In this document: piece after piece, positions 9,579 through 18,236 of the stretch
Layout of the letters: every line of letters begins with the position of its first letter
How positions within the stretch are numbered: position 1 is the stretch's first letter
DNA from: Arenibacter palladensis
Lineage (GTDB): Bacteria; Bacteroidota; Bacteroidia; Flavobacteriales; Flavobacteriaceae
Direction: 5' to 3'
Assembly: GCF_900129275.1 (NCBI RefSeq)
Contig: NZ_FQUX01000002.1
Location: 375,795 to 439,794, forward strand
DNA length: 64,000 nucleotides
Program-made: the position numbers and the translations under genes
The notes under the pieces: generated by a model
Seen by the model: only the letters and a program-made list of their open reading frames with translations
Database searches by the model: none
Told to the model about the DNA's origin: nothing

Positions 9579-12509
9579 ATGAAACAAATTACTACAATTT
9601 TACTACTTTTTCTAAGTAATTCTTTGGCTGCACAGAATGCCCCAATCATTACATCTACAGCCAAAACAGAGGCTACAGAAGACCAAGCTTACAACTACAC
9701 CTTAAATGCATCTGATGCAGATAATGATGTGGTGACCATGTCGGTAAAAGATGGAACCACTCTACCCGATTGGTTAACTTTTGAATCGGGGAGTATAACC
9801 ACAAAAGATTTTGGCGGATCGATAACCGGTCCCGGAGGAGTTGCTATAGACGCTCAAGGTAATGTCTATGTAGCGCAGCTATCCGGAACAACAATTTTTA
9901 AAATCACACCCGATGGTACCATGACTTCTTTTGCGACTGTGACTGCAAGCTCCAAGTATGCAATGTTGGTAATAGGAGATGATTTATACATCGCTTATTA
10001 TAACATGAATAAAATAACAAAACTTGACTTAACCAATCCAGGAGCTGGGGAAGTCGATTGGATCAACCCGATTACAGACCCCTTGGCTATGGTAGAGAAG
10101 GATGGTTATATATATGTAGCGCAGTATAGTGTCAATAAAATTAGTAAAATTGACTTGTCAAATGATAATGTCACGGACTATGTTACCGGTACACCATATC
10201 CATTTGGATTGGGATTCAATTCAAGTGGCGCGTTGTTCATAGCCAGCTATAACAACAAATATTTGTCAAAATTTGAAAATAATGTTCTAACAGCAAATAT
10301 TAAGAGTTTCAGTGCCAGCCTCTCAGATGTAAAGCTGGATTCAAAAGGTAACATTTATGTAAGTAGTTTTGGTGCAGGAGTTAAAAAACTATCTGCTGAT
10401 TTATCTACTACCACGGATATTTCAACCACAGGTAGGGTCTGGGGAATGACTATGAATGATAGTGGTACCCTGATATGGGGCATAAACGACTTCAACAAGG
10501 TGGTTAGTCTTGAAACAGGAGCTGTGTTAAACGGCACTCCCACCAACGAGGACGTGGGGGATCATCAGATATGTCTGTCCGCTACCGATGGCACAGATAC
10601 CGTGGATCAGTGTTTTACCATCACAGTCGCCAATGTAAACGATGCACCCACTATTACTGGAGTTCCTGCTTCGGAGATCAATATTGGTGAGGAATATAGC
10701 TTTACCCCAATAGGCGATGATGTAGATGTAGGCGATGTCCTAACTTTTAGTATTTTAAACAAGCCTAGTTGGTCCAGTTTTAGTCCCACAACTGGGAAGT
10801 TATCCGGTACTCCTGAATTTAGTGATCTTGGACATTACAACGGAATTGTACTTAGCGTCACGGATGCCTCCAATGTAACTGTTTCTTTAAGCACTTTCAA
10901 TATTGAGGTTGTGGATAATGTAGCGCCAGAACCACCAATTGTCAACTCGCAATCCAAGCAGAATACACTTTATCCGACACTAAGTGGTACAGCTGAGGCC
11001 AATAGTACGGTATCAATAAGTTTTAATGATGGTTCCCATGCCATACAATATTCCGTTGCCGTTAATGATCAAGGTGAATGGAGCTTAGATACCACTATTG
11101 CAGATGAGAACGCAGTGGTTCCCACCCTGACCGATGGTGATTATAACATTAACCTAACTGCAACCGATGGCTCTGGAAACACTTCTGAGGCGACAATCCA
11201 CGAGTTAATGTTGGATACAACGGCGCCTGAATTACCAGTTGTTCTAGATCCGACCACCTCCGTATTGCACGTAGCCAATACTTATGAAATTAGTGGTAGC
11301 CATAATGAGGATGGGATTACCATCTATTTATATACGGACTTGAATAATGATGGCCTTGCAGACAATAGCACTGTGTTGGCCAGTGCGAACGTGGGAGAGA
11401 ATACTACTTCGGCCTGGTCTTTAACAATATCCCTATCGGATAATGCCCCTAACAACTTTGTGGTCATTGCCGAAGACGAACTAGGGAATAGGTCACAAGA
11501 AGCGGATGTGCCCACCATAAGTATGGACACGGATGCAGATGGAGTGAGGAATGATTTGGATGCCTGTGCCAATACACCCTCAGGAGAAATTGTGGATAGC
11601 AATGGTTGTTCAAATAGTCAAAAAGATAGTGATAACGACGGGGTTATGGATGATGTTGACACCTGTGCCAATACTCCAAATGGAGAAACAGCAGATACCA
11701 ACGGATGTTCAGATTCTCAAAAGGATAGTGACAATGATGGTATTTCTGATGCCATTGATATCTGTGACAATACTCCTTCGGGTGAAATTGCAGATAGCAC
11801 AGGCTGTTCTGCTTCCCAAAAAGATGAAGATGGTGATGGAGTCAATAATGAGATAGACGAATGTCCCACTACTCCAGCTGGAGAGTCTGCGGATGCCAAT
11901 GGTTGTTCGGATTCCCAAAAGGACAGTGATTTTGATGGAGTGAACGATGCGGAAGATCAATGCCCCGAATCCCCTGAAGATGAGGCTGTAGATGCCCATG
12001 GGTGTAGTGACAGTCAAAAAGACGATGATAACGATGGTGTAAGCAACAATCTGGACAAATGTCCAAATACCCCTGCAGATGAGGTAGCGGATGCCGATGG
12101 TTGTTCAGATTCCCAAAAGGATGCAGATGGTGATGGAGTTCAGGATTCCCTGGATAACTGTCCTATGGTTTCCAACCCGGGCCAGGAAGATCGGGACGGT
12201 GATGGCCATGGTGATGTTTGCGATACGTTGGAGCTGAACGCTTCCCAAGCCTTTACCCCTAACGGTGACGGAATCAACGATACCTGGGTGATTTCCAATA
12301 TAGAGAACTATCCCAATTCACTGGTGAGGGTATTCAACACATGGGGGAAAGAGGTCTTCTCGGCACGGAATTACCAGAATAATTGGGATGGCCGTTACAA
12401 AGACCTGGGAGCCAAACTTCCTGATGCCGGATCCTATTATTTCCAGATCGATTATGAGGGAGATGGAAAAGTAGACCAGGACGGATGGCTTTATATCACT
12501 TCACGATAA
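9579..12509 (+). CDS. Secreted multidomain protein with thrombospondin type 3 repeats and T9SS type-B sorting domain
   Basis: This 976-residue protein starts with a signal peptide (residues 1-18, ending SLAAQN). In order it then has a cadherin/Ig-like segment (24-75), a beta-propeller-like region of NHL/SMP-30 type (80-310, repeated NVYVAQL, YIYVAQY and LFIASYN blades), further Ig-like domains (about 335-450, 455-550, 555-648), seven calcium-binding thrombospondin type 3 repeats (650-880) and a C-terminal gliding-motility (CHU_C) domain from about 885 with QAFTPNGDGINDTWVI. That last domain is the type-B signal for export by the type IX secretion system. It is probably displayed on the surface or released. 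The PorP/SprF-like gene 37 bp downstream fits the rule that type-B substrates travel with their own SprF-like partner. Confidence 0.9.
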   Translation: MKQITTILLLFLSNSLAAQNAPIITSTAKTEATEDQAYNYTLNASDADNDVVTMSVKDGTTLPDWLTFESGSITTKDFGGSITGPGGVAIDAQGNVYVAQLSGTTIFKITPDGTMTSFATVTASSKYAMLVIGDDLYIAYYNMNKITKLDLTNPGAGEVDWINPITDPLAMVEKDGYIYVAQYSVNKISKIDLSNDNVTDYVTGTPYPFGLGFNSSGALFIASYNNKYLSKFENNVLTANIKSFSASLSDVKLDSKGNIYVSSFGAGVKKLSADLSTTTDISTTGRVWGMTMNDSGTLIWGINDFNKVVSLETGAVLNGTPTNEDVGDHQICLSATDGTDTVDQCFTITVANVNDAPTITGVPASEINIGEEYSFTPIGDDVDVGDVLTFSILNKPSWSSFSPTTGKLSGTPEFSDLGHYNGIVLSVTDASNVTVSLSTFNIEVVDNVAPEPPIVNSQSKQNTLYPTLSGTAEANSTVSISFNDGSHAIQYSVAVNDQGEWSLDTTIADENAVVPTLTDGDYNINLTATDGSGNTSEATIHELMLDTTAPELPVVLDPTTSVLHVANTYEISGSHNEDGITIYLYTDLNNDGLADNSTVLASANVGENTTSAWSLTISLSDNAPNNFVVIAEDELGNRSQEADVPTISMDTDADGVRNDLDACANTPSGEIVDSNGCSNSQKDSDNDGVMDDVDTCANTPNGETADTNGCSDSQKDSDNDGISDAIDICDNTPSGEIADSTGCSASQKDEDGDGVNNEIDECPTTPAGESADANGCSDSQKDSDFDGVNDAEDQCPESPEDEAVDAHGCSDSQKDDDNDGVSNNLDKCPNTPADEVADADGCSDSQKDADGDGVQDSLDNCPMVSNPGQEDRDGDGHGDVCDTLELNASQAFTPNGDGINDTWVISNIENYPNSLVRVFNTWGKEVFSARNYQNNWDGRYKDLGAKLPDAGSYYFQIDYEGDGKVDQDGWLYITSR
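11526..12119 (+). repeat. Six tandem 99-bp units encoding thrombospondin type 3 repeats
   Basis: Six units of exactly 33 codons follow each other without gaps, each with DxDxDGxxDxxDxC, then TP, then GCSxSQK. A seventh, divergent unit (12120-12225) ends the array. The two cysteines per unit should form disulfides and the aspartates bind calcium. The regular 99-bp period makes the array prone to expansion or contraction. Confidence 0.9.
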
Positions 12510-12546
12510 CCAAACTATAATTTACAGAAAAAAAGAAATCAATAAA

Positions 12547-13434
12547 ATGCAGATATTAAATAAGATTATTTTAGGCGCACTTTTGATAGTGGGCGGAAGT
12601 TTGTTTGCCCAACAGGAAGGGGTGATCACTAATTTTATGTACCATATGAACAGTTATAACCCGGCCTTTGTAGGCGTGGACGGGGAAACAATGGTGACTG
12701 CCAGTTTCAGACAACAATGGACAGGCGTACGGGATGCCCCCAGTGCAGAGGCGGTATCCTTTGGGACCAACCTGAGCAAAAATTTGGGGATCGGGATATC
12801 CATTTACAACAGCAATACCTTTGTAGAGAGTCAGACTTTTACGGGCATCGATTTTTCCTATAGACTACAGTTATCCCAAGGAACGGAACTATACCTTGGA
12901 TTAAAGGCAGGCGGCAACACCTACAGTGTTAACACCTCGGGTCTGGAGACCTATAACATAAATTCAGACCCCAGTATTTCCACTATATCCCGCTTTAATC
13001 CCAATGTTGGGGTAGGGGCATTGTTGAAAAACGGTAAGTGGTATGCTTCCTTGGCAGTGCCCAGGTTATTGTCCACTGACCGAGCGGATAACGACAACGG
13101 AGTGGCTACGGCAGCTTTGGCCAAGCCACATGTCTATGCCACTGCGGGATATGAGCTAATATTAAATCCAGCCACCAACCTAATGCTGAGACCGTCGACC
13201 ATGGGGCGTTATGTAAGCGGGGCTCCAATTTCTGTGGATTTCAACGCTATGCTTTCCTTTGATAACATTTTGGAATTCGGAGGTAGTTATAGGACAGATG
13301 GGGCATTTGCCGGACTAGTGAATATCAGCATCAAAAAAAGACTCCTCTTGGGATATGCCTATGAGGTAAGTACCCGAAGCGAATTGGCCAGTGCAAAAAA
13401 CACCAATGAATTCTTGCTGCGGTTCCTGTTCTAG
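12547..13434 (+). CDS. PorP/SprF family type IX secretion membrane protein
   Basis: This 295-residue outer-membrane beta-barrel protein has a signal peptide (residues 1-21, ending GSLFAQ) and the family opening VITNFMYHMNSYNPAFVG, followed by FRQQWTGVRDAP. The C-terminus ends in FLLRFLF, a barrel-type last strand. PorP/SprF homologues are attached to type IX substrates with type-B domains and are needed for their export or anchoring. It sits 37 bp downstream of such a substrate and shares its transcript, which ends at the strong hairpin right after this gene. Confidence 0.92.
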   Translation: MQILNKIILGALLIVGGSLFAQQEGVITNFMYHMNSYNPAFVGVDGETMVTASFRQQWTGVRDAPSAEAVSFGTNLSKNLGIGISIYNSNTFVESQTFTGIDFSYRLQLSQGTELYLGLKAGGNTYSVNTSGLETYNINSDPSISTISRFNPNVGVGALLKNGKWYASLAVPRLLSTDRADNDNGVATAALAKPHVYATAGYELILNPATNLMLRPSTMGRYVSGAPISVDFNAMLSFDNILEFGGSYRTDGAFAGLVNISIKKRLLLGYAYEVSTRSELASAKNTNEFLLRFLF

Positions 13435-13452
13435 CCGTTAACATAATAATGT

Positions 13453-13486
13453 AAAAAGGGTTATTGCAGATGCAATAACCCTTTTT
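13453..13486 (+). terminator. Rho-independent terminator
   Basis: The two 16-base arms around a GA loop are perfectly complementary (AAAAAGGGTTATTGCA and its complement), and the right arm ends in a T run. It lies 19 bp after the PorP/SprF stop and separates that operon from the riboswitch leader. Confidence 0.9.
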
Positions 13487-13751
13487 ATTTTAAATGGCAA
13501 TGTAACGGAGATGGATCCCAATACATTTTAAACATGTGGTATTCAATTCTTCAAGCCAGCCCATCTTGAACCAATACCGTTTTCCCTTGCAACCAAAAAT
13601 ATGTACAGTGGCGTTTCCCAAAGACCGTGCCTTCCAAGTACAATTATTATGGATACTCTCAATAGAAACTTGAGTAACACAATTTACCTTCTTGAAACAT
13701 TTAGTATAGCTTAGAATTTTAAATTTTAATCGTACATTTATCAACACAAAA

Positions 13752-13828
13752 GCACGGGGTGCCTGGTAAAAGCCAAGCTGAGATAATACCCGAGACCTGA
13801 TTTGGATAATGCCAACGTAGGGATGCAA
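13752..13828 (+). promoter_or_regulatory. TPP riboswitch aptamer (THI box)
   Basis: The leader contains the signature elements in order: GGGGTGCC, CTGAGATAATACCC, ACCTGATTTGGATAATGCCA and CGTAGGGA. This is the conserved thiamin-pyrophosphate aptamer with its pyrimidine-sensor (CTGAGA) and pyrophosphate-sensor helices. A short P1 (GCA...TGC) closes it. It lies 75 bp upstream of the methyltransferase gene and is followed by an intrinsic terminator, so TPP should switch the operon off by premature termination. Confidence 0.95.
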
Positions 13829-13849
13829 GCTAAGATATTTCATTTTAGG

Positions 13850-13890
13850 CTCCATTCATTGGTTACCCCAAAGAATGGAGTTTTTGTTTT
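13850..13890 (+). terminator. Riboswitch expression-platform terminator
   Basis: The arms CTCCATTC and GAATGGAG are perfectly paired, extended by ATTGG with CCAAA, and followed by TTTTTGTTTT. The hairpin begins 21 bp after the aptamer and ends 12 bp before the methyltransferase ATG, the expected place for a transcriptional off-switch. Confidence 0.85.
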
Positions 13891-13902
13891 AAATAATATA
13901 AA

Positions 13903-14625
13903 ATGAAAATAGAAAAAGCAACTTCAGAACTTATTCCCAAGGAAGATCAAAACTGGCAGAACAGGCCAGAATGGTTTTTTAATAGAGAACATACAGACAC
14001 CTACGAACAATGGTATGAAGGTAGGTACAAGCGTGCTGAAATATGGCAAAAAAAGGTAATGGAGCAATTGGTTTCAAAAGACAAACGTGTTAAAACACTA
14101 TTGGAGTTTGGCTGTGGTACAACACGTTTTACACGCTGGTGGAAAGAGATTGGCATAGAGGCTACTGGTGGTGACATATCACCACTAATGCTCTCCCAAG
14201 CCGTAGAACTATTTGAAGGTGATCTGGTTATGGCAGACTCACACTACATGCCATTTAAGGACCATACTTTTGATTCGCTTGCATTCATTACCACATTTGA
14301 ATATTACAAGAACCCAGTACAAGTAATTCGCGAAGCCGCACGTGTTGGAAAATATGGAATAGCTATGGGAATGATGAACAGAAATTCGACCAAGGTAGTT
14401 AGAAGAAGAATACAAGAAGTATTTGGCATGAATCCTTTCTATCTAACAGCGACCTTTTATACACCTGAAAAACTTTCAAAAATTATCGAAGAGGCACTTC
14501 AAGGACGCGATTATTCCATTGAATGGACGTGTACAGGCCTACCAAAATGGTTTCCAATCCAACAATGGAGTTTACCCTTAGGGGACTTTTTTGGCTTATA
14601 TATCCAGTTAAACGACGTAAAATAA
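13903..14625 (+). CDS. SAM-dependent methyltransferase, first gene of TPP-riboswitch operon
   Basis: This 240-residue class I methyltransferase has motif I at TLLEFGCGTTRFTRWW (residues 66-81) and an acidic GGDISP strand end. ADSHYMPFKDHTFDSLAFI is the usual motif II-III region. The N-terminal 50 residues (NRPEWFFNREHTDTYEQWYEGRY) are not those of a common quinone or RNA methyltransferase and may bind the substrate. Its TAA overlaps the next start by one base (TAATG), so translation is coupled to the HypE-like gene. The last gene of the operon encodes a Trm112-like protein, a known type of methyltransferase activator. The substrate is unknown; TPP control points to a thiamin-related molecule. 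Confidence 0.88.
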   Translation: MKIEKATSELIPKEDQNWQNRPEWFFNREHTDTYEQWYEGRYKRAEIWQKKVMEQLVSKDKRVKTLLEFGCGTTRFTRWWKEIGIEATGGDISPLMLSQAVELFEGDLVMADSHYMPFKDHTFDSLAFITTFEYYKNPVQVIREAARVGKYGIAMGMMNRNSTKVVRRRIQEVFGMNPFYLTATFYTPEKLSKIIEEALQGRDYSIEWTCTGLPKWFPIQQWSLPLGDFFGLYIQLNDVK

Positions 14626-15680
14626 TGGGTGATAAACTAGGGAAAATAGACCCACATGTATTTGAGCAGTTTATCAGTAATAAATGTGGTTTTAAAAGAG
14701 AGGAAGTAAGTGTAGGTCCTAATTTTGGTGTTGATGTTTCCATAGTAGATTTACCCGGAACTATGGCGATGGCCATGACCAGTGACCCTCTGACCTTACT
14801 TACAAGTCTAGGTTTGGAAGAGTCCGCTTGGCTATCCGTGCAATTAATGGCAAATGACATGGCAACCACGGGATATGCACCTATGTATGGGCAGTTTGTT
14901 CTAAATCTTCCGAGTACTTTTTCGAAATCCGATTTTCAAATATATTGGGATTATATCCACAGCTTTTGCTCAAAAATAGGCATTGCCATTACCGGGGGGC
15001 ATACAGGTTTTATTGAAGGCCAAAATTCTACCATCGCAGGCGGTGGGACATTTGTCAGTATTGCTCCGAAAACTAAAATACTGGTTTCTAAATATGCGAA
15101 ACCCGGCGATGTGATATTAGTTACCAAATCATGTGCTATTTCTTCGACGGCCATACTTGCTATGTGTTTCCCTGAAACGGTTACTAACAAACTGGGTTCC
15201 GAAATACAACAACAGGCATGCGCTACTTTTTATCAAACTTCTTCCCTTGAGGACGCCCTGGCAGCTGTAGGTCAGAACCGTGAACATAATGATGTAACCG
15301 CCATGCACGATGTTACGGAAGGAGGTGTCTTGGGTGCAATATATGAATTGGCAACCGCCTCGAACAATGGTGCAATCGTTTATAACGACAAACTACCTAT
15401 AGGCATTCTACAAAGTGAAGTTTGTAAATTGTTTTCGTTGGATCCACGTTACTGTATTGGAGCAGGTTCGATGATCATCACCTGTAAGGAGGGTAGTGCA
15501 AAAAAAGTTATCAATCGTTTGGCCAGGGAAAATATTTTCTGCTCAGAAGTGGGAAAAATAACCCATAGGGAGCAGGGTATTAAACTCGTTACCAATGATG
15601 TAGCCAATGATCTATTGTACAATGAGAACGACCCTTACTGGGCGGCCTTTTTCAAAGCACTCAATTCAGGATGGAAATAA
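14625..15680 (+). CDS. AIR synthase-related ATPase (HypE/ThiL-like fold)
   Basis: This 351-residue protein belongs to the PurM/HypE/ThiL superfamily, which activates substrates with ATP. The nucleotide-binding features are VGPNFGVDVSIVD (residues 27-39), TSDPL, NDMATTGYAP and the glycine-rich ITGGHTG. The C-terminal domain has the family motif MHDVTEGGVLGAIYELA. It resembles HypE more than ThiL, but the HypE C-terminal cysteine tail is missing and no hydrogenase genes are nearby. I use the ATG at 14625, which overlaps the previous stop; a longer in-frame start at 14523 lies inside the methyltransferase gene. It probably phosphorylates or dehydrates a carboxamide or thiamin-like intermediate. 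That is inference. Confidence 0.85.
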   Translation: MGDKLGKIDPHVFEQFISNKCGFKREEVSVGPNFGVDVSIVDLPGTMAMAMTSDPLTLLTSLGLEESAWLSVQLMANDMATTGYAPMYGQFVLNLPSTFSKSDFQIYWDYIHSFCSKIGIAITGGHTGFIEGQNSTIAGGGTFVSIAPKTKILVSKYAKPGDVILVTKSCAISSTAILAMCFPETVTNKLGSEIQQQACATFYQTSSLEDALAAVGQNREHNDVTAMHDVTEGGVLGAIYELATASNNGAIVYNDKLPIGILQSEVCKLFSLDPRYCIGAGSMIITCKEGSAKKVINRLARENIFCSEVGKITHREQGIKLVTNDVANDLLYNENDPYWAAFFKALNSGWK

Positions 15681-16318
15681 GGGGGAAAGCGAAAAGAAAC
15701 ATGGGTTCTGGAATCTATTTGATTGTCGACCCGGCAATGGATGAATCGATTCTCATGAATAAATTAAACTTATGTTTGAGTGAAAAATTAGCCGCAGTTC
15801 AAATTTGGGACAATTTTAAAGTCAACCAAAACATAATTGAACTGATCAACAGGATTTGTGAACAATGCCATGCTAAAAATATTCCGGTATTGATAAACAA
15901 CAGATGGGAACTGCTTAATAATTCGTTATTGGATGGTGTACATTTTGATGATATTCCAAAGGATTATACATCTATTGTAAGAAGTGTAATCCATCCATTT
16001 ATTAGTGGACTTACATGCAACAACGATTTAACCCATGTAGAATGGGCAAGTAAGAACAAGCTGGATTATATTTCATTCTGTTCCATTTTCCAGTCACAAA
16101 CGGCCAACAGTTGTGAAATTGTAAATTTTAGAACCATTCATCATACGTCAAAAAATTACGGTTTACCTATTTATTTAGCTGGTGGAATCAAACCTGAAAA
16201 CCTCCATCGACTAGATGAGTTAAAATATACGGGAATTGCAGTAGTGTCAGGAATTATGAGTAGCGATGCCCCCAACGAATCCATTAAAAAATATGCCCAC
16301 AAATTAAATAACTTATGA
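15671..16318 (+). CDS. Divergent thiamin-phosphate synthase (ThiE)-like protein
   Basis: This 215-residue TIM-barrel protein matches ThiE along its length: IYLIVDP at the start, VLINNRWELL, DGVHFDD, LDYISFCSIFQSQT, and IYLAGGIKPENL near the C-terminus. Several residues that bind the pyrimidine pyrophosphate in ThiE are changed: the QxRxK strand reads QIWDN, the IND segment is INN, GVSxH is GLTCN, and the T-x-T-K loop is QSQTAN. It may therefore use a different substrate or none. The start at 15671 overlaps the previous gene by 10 bp; ATG 15701 is a shorter option. Its TGA overlaps the next ATG (ATGA). Confidence 0.82.
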   Translation: MEIRGKAKRNMGSGIYLIVDPAMDESILMNKLNLCLSEKLAAVQIWDNFKVNQNIIELINRICEQCHAKNIPVLINNRWELLNNSLLDGVHFDDIPKDYTSIVRSVIHPFISGLTCNNDLTHVEWASKNKLDYISFCSIFQSQTANSCEIVNFRTIHHTSKNYGLPIYLAGGIKPENLHRLDELKYTGIAVVSGIMSSDAPNESIKKYAHKLNNL

Positions 16319-16599
16319 AAAAAGAAACAATTGATAAACTTTGTTGTCCGTTTGACAAAGGGGACCTTAACCTAACAGAAATCACAAAAGATGTAGATGA
16401 TAATATTTTGGAAGGCTTTTTTGTATGCTCATCTTGCAAAAGGTTGTATCCGATCGTAAAAGGAATACCAATCATGAGTCCTGACGAATTCCGTGAGTTT
16501 AAACTTGAACGACCATTAATTGAAAAATGGCACAAACATCTTAAAGGTCAGAAGTTTGAAAACTTTCGTCTAACCGAGCCTGAACAAATAGAAAATTAG
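16315..16599 (+). CDS. Trm112-like zinc-binding protein
   Basis: This 94-residue protein has a treble-clef-like zinc site formed by CCPFDKGDL (residues 10-18) and VCSSCKRLYPIVKGIPIM (residues 41-58), the pattern of Trm112 and bacterial YcaR-type proteins. These stabilise or activate partner methyltransferases. A methyltransferase starts the same operon, so the two probably form a complex. The C-terminal 30 residues (PLIEKWHKHLKGQKFENFR) extend past the usual domain. The start overlaps the ThiE-like stop by four bases. Confidence 0.85.
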   Translation: MKKETIDKLCCPFDKGDLNLTEITKDVDDNILEGFFVCSSCKRLYPIVKGIPIMSPDEFREFKLERPLIEKWHKHLKGQKFENFRLTEPEQIEN

Positions 16600-16678
16600 A
16601 TCGCAGTTATTCTTGGAAAACCATATTGCAAATAACTTATTGCAGTAGAATTGAAATCAGCTTAAATTTACATGCTAA

Positions 16679-16704
16679 AATATCGGGGGTAATACCCCGA
16701 TATT
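16679..16704. terminator. Bidirectional terminator hairpin
   Basis: The arms AATATCGGGG and CCCCGATATT flank a six-base loop. The hairpin sits between the convergent Trm112-like and LytTR genes and can end both transcripts. Confidence 0.75.
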
Positions 16705-16731
16705 CAAATCCAAATTATAGGCTCCTTTAAT

Positions 16732-17424
16732 TTAGACGTTGTAAAGAGCCTCGGCGAGTTCTGTCTTTTTATGTCTGCTAAGAGGTACCTGTTTACCAGC
16801 TACTTCTACTGTTTTACTATTGTACTTTTCAACTTTTTCCAGATTAACGATATAGGATTTGTGTATCCTTAGAAATTTATCCTTTGGCAACTTTTGGTCA
16901 AAAGATTTCATGGTGGAAAGAATAACAACATTGCCTTCATTCGTCACCAACTTAACGTAATCGCCAAGAGCTTCGACCCAATTTATGTCGTTAAGAACTA
17001 CTTTACGCTGCCGTAGGTTGCTTTTTACAAAGATGTACTCCTCTTCCTCGTTCTGTTTATTAATCTGCTCATAATTGGCTACTGCCCTTTTTATAGATGT
17101 ATTAAACCGGGCCAAAGAAATGGGTTTATAAAGATAATCGGTTACGTTATAATCGAATGCCTTCAGCGCATAATCGGGATTACCGGTAATCAGAATTACC
17201 TGCGGTGGGTTTTCCAATGATTCCAAAAGGTCAAAACCACTAATGATGGGCATTTCCACATCCAGGAAAATAAGATCTATTTCGTTATTTTTTAGACCAT
17301 TTTTTGCCTCAATGGCATTACTATATTCGGCTACCATAGCTAAGTTCGGATGATTGTCCACTAATCTGGCCATGGTAGTTCGCTGCATGAACGAATCGTC
17401 CACTATTATACATCTCAATGTCAT
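16732..17424 (-). CDS. LytTR-type response regulator
   Basis: This 230-residue protein has a receiver domain (residues 1-120; acidic pocket D9-D10, phosphoacceptor D55 in LIFLDVEMP, K101 in YLYKP) and a LytTR DNA-binding domain (residues 130-228, FLRIHKSYIVNL). It is the usual length for Bacteroidota LytR/AlgR regulators. No sensor kinase of the matching 5TM-Lyt type is next to it, so its partner must be elsewhere. Confidence 0.93.
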   Translation of the reverse strand: MTLRCIIVDDSFMQRTTMARLVDNHPNLAMVAEYSNAIEAKNGLKNNEIDLIFLDVEMPIISGFDLLESLENPPQVILITGNPDYALKAFDYNVTDYLYKPISLARFNTSIKRAVANYEQINKQNEEEEYIFVKSNLRQRKVVLNDINWVEALGDYVKLVTNEGNVVILSTMKSFDQKLPKDKFLRIHKSYIVNLEKVEKYNSKTVEVAGKQVPLSRHKKTELAEALYNV

Positions 17425-17663
17425 AATCGGGGGATAAATTGATTAATAAAAAGTTCAAGGTACCCAAATGACATACCTGAGCACAATAAATGATGACAAC
17501 CCTTTATAATATGTTGTGAAATGATACTTATGGGTAGTTAATTATCGGGTGGCTGTCTATTCAGATACTTGATTTAATTAAATCATTGAAAAAACTAAAA
17601 AATTGAATGGTCTAGGGTAATCGATGAATTGTGCTAAATTTGATATTAGATGAATCTATTAAA

Positions 17664-18236
17664 ATGCAAAAACTGTTCGAACATATTAACAAATACACTT
17701 CCATTGACAATAATGAGTTTCAGGAGATTGCCAAGTACTTTGATTTGAAAACTGTCAAAAAAAAAGAACTGCTTTACGAACCCGGAAACAAATCCCTGGA
17801 CCACTATTTTGTTTTAAGCGGGTGTCTACAATTGTATATTATTGATGAAGGGGGAACCGAGCATACTTTACAATTTGCCATAGAGAATTGGTGGATTACG
17901 GATTATTTGGCCTATCACGACAATATGCGTTCAGAGTGTTATATCCAAGGAGTTAAAGCTTCGACCATACTTCACTTAACACATAATAACGAAAGAGAAT
18001 TACTTCGACGGTTTCCAAAAATGGAAACTTATTTCAGAAAGATATATCAAACAGCTTATGGTGCCTCACTTAATCGGATAAAGTATCTTTTTATTTATTC
18101 AAAGGAAGAAATCTATTTTAGGTTTAAAGAGGCCTTTCCTGATTTTGTAAACAATGTACCTCAATATCTAGTGGCAAGCTTTTTAGGCTTATCGCCGGAA
18201 TACGTAAGTAAATTAAATAAAAAAGATATTTCTTGA
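17664..18236 (+). CDS. Crp/Fnr family transcriptional regulator
   Basis: This 190-residue protein has a cyclic-nucleotide-binding-like beta-barrel (residues 15-120; KKKELLYEPG and SGCLQLYIID) and a C-terminal winged HTH (YLVASFLGLSPEYVSKL). There is no Fnr-type cysteine cluster. I chose ATG 17664, which fits the family N-terminus; GTG 17631 would add 11 residues. A palindrome close to an FNR box begins inside its last codons, immediately before the NDH-2 gene, which is therefore a likely target. Confidence 0.88.
   Translation: MQKLFEHINKYTSIDNNEFQEIAKYFDLKTVKKKELLYEPGNKSLDHYFVLSGCLQLYIIDEGGTEHTLQFAIENWWITDYLAYHDNMRSECYIQGVKASTILHLTHNNERELLRRFPKMETYFRKIYQTAYGASLNRIKYLFIYSKEEIYFRFKEAFPDFVNNVPQYLVASFLGLSPEYVSKLNKKDIS

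Noticed and set aside
13490..13855. 121-codon open frame on the minus strand
   Set aside because: It runs antisense through the TPP riboswitch aptamer, whose conserved bases explain the sequence; no domain was recognised.
14625..15680. Annotation of the AIR synthase-related gene as thiamin-monophosphate kinase ThiL
   Set aside because: The motifs (NDMATTGYAP, MHDVTEGGVLGA) fit HypE-like proteins better; TPP control alone is not enough to name it ThiL.
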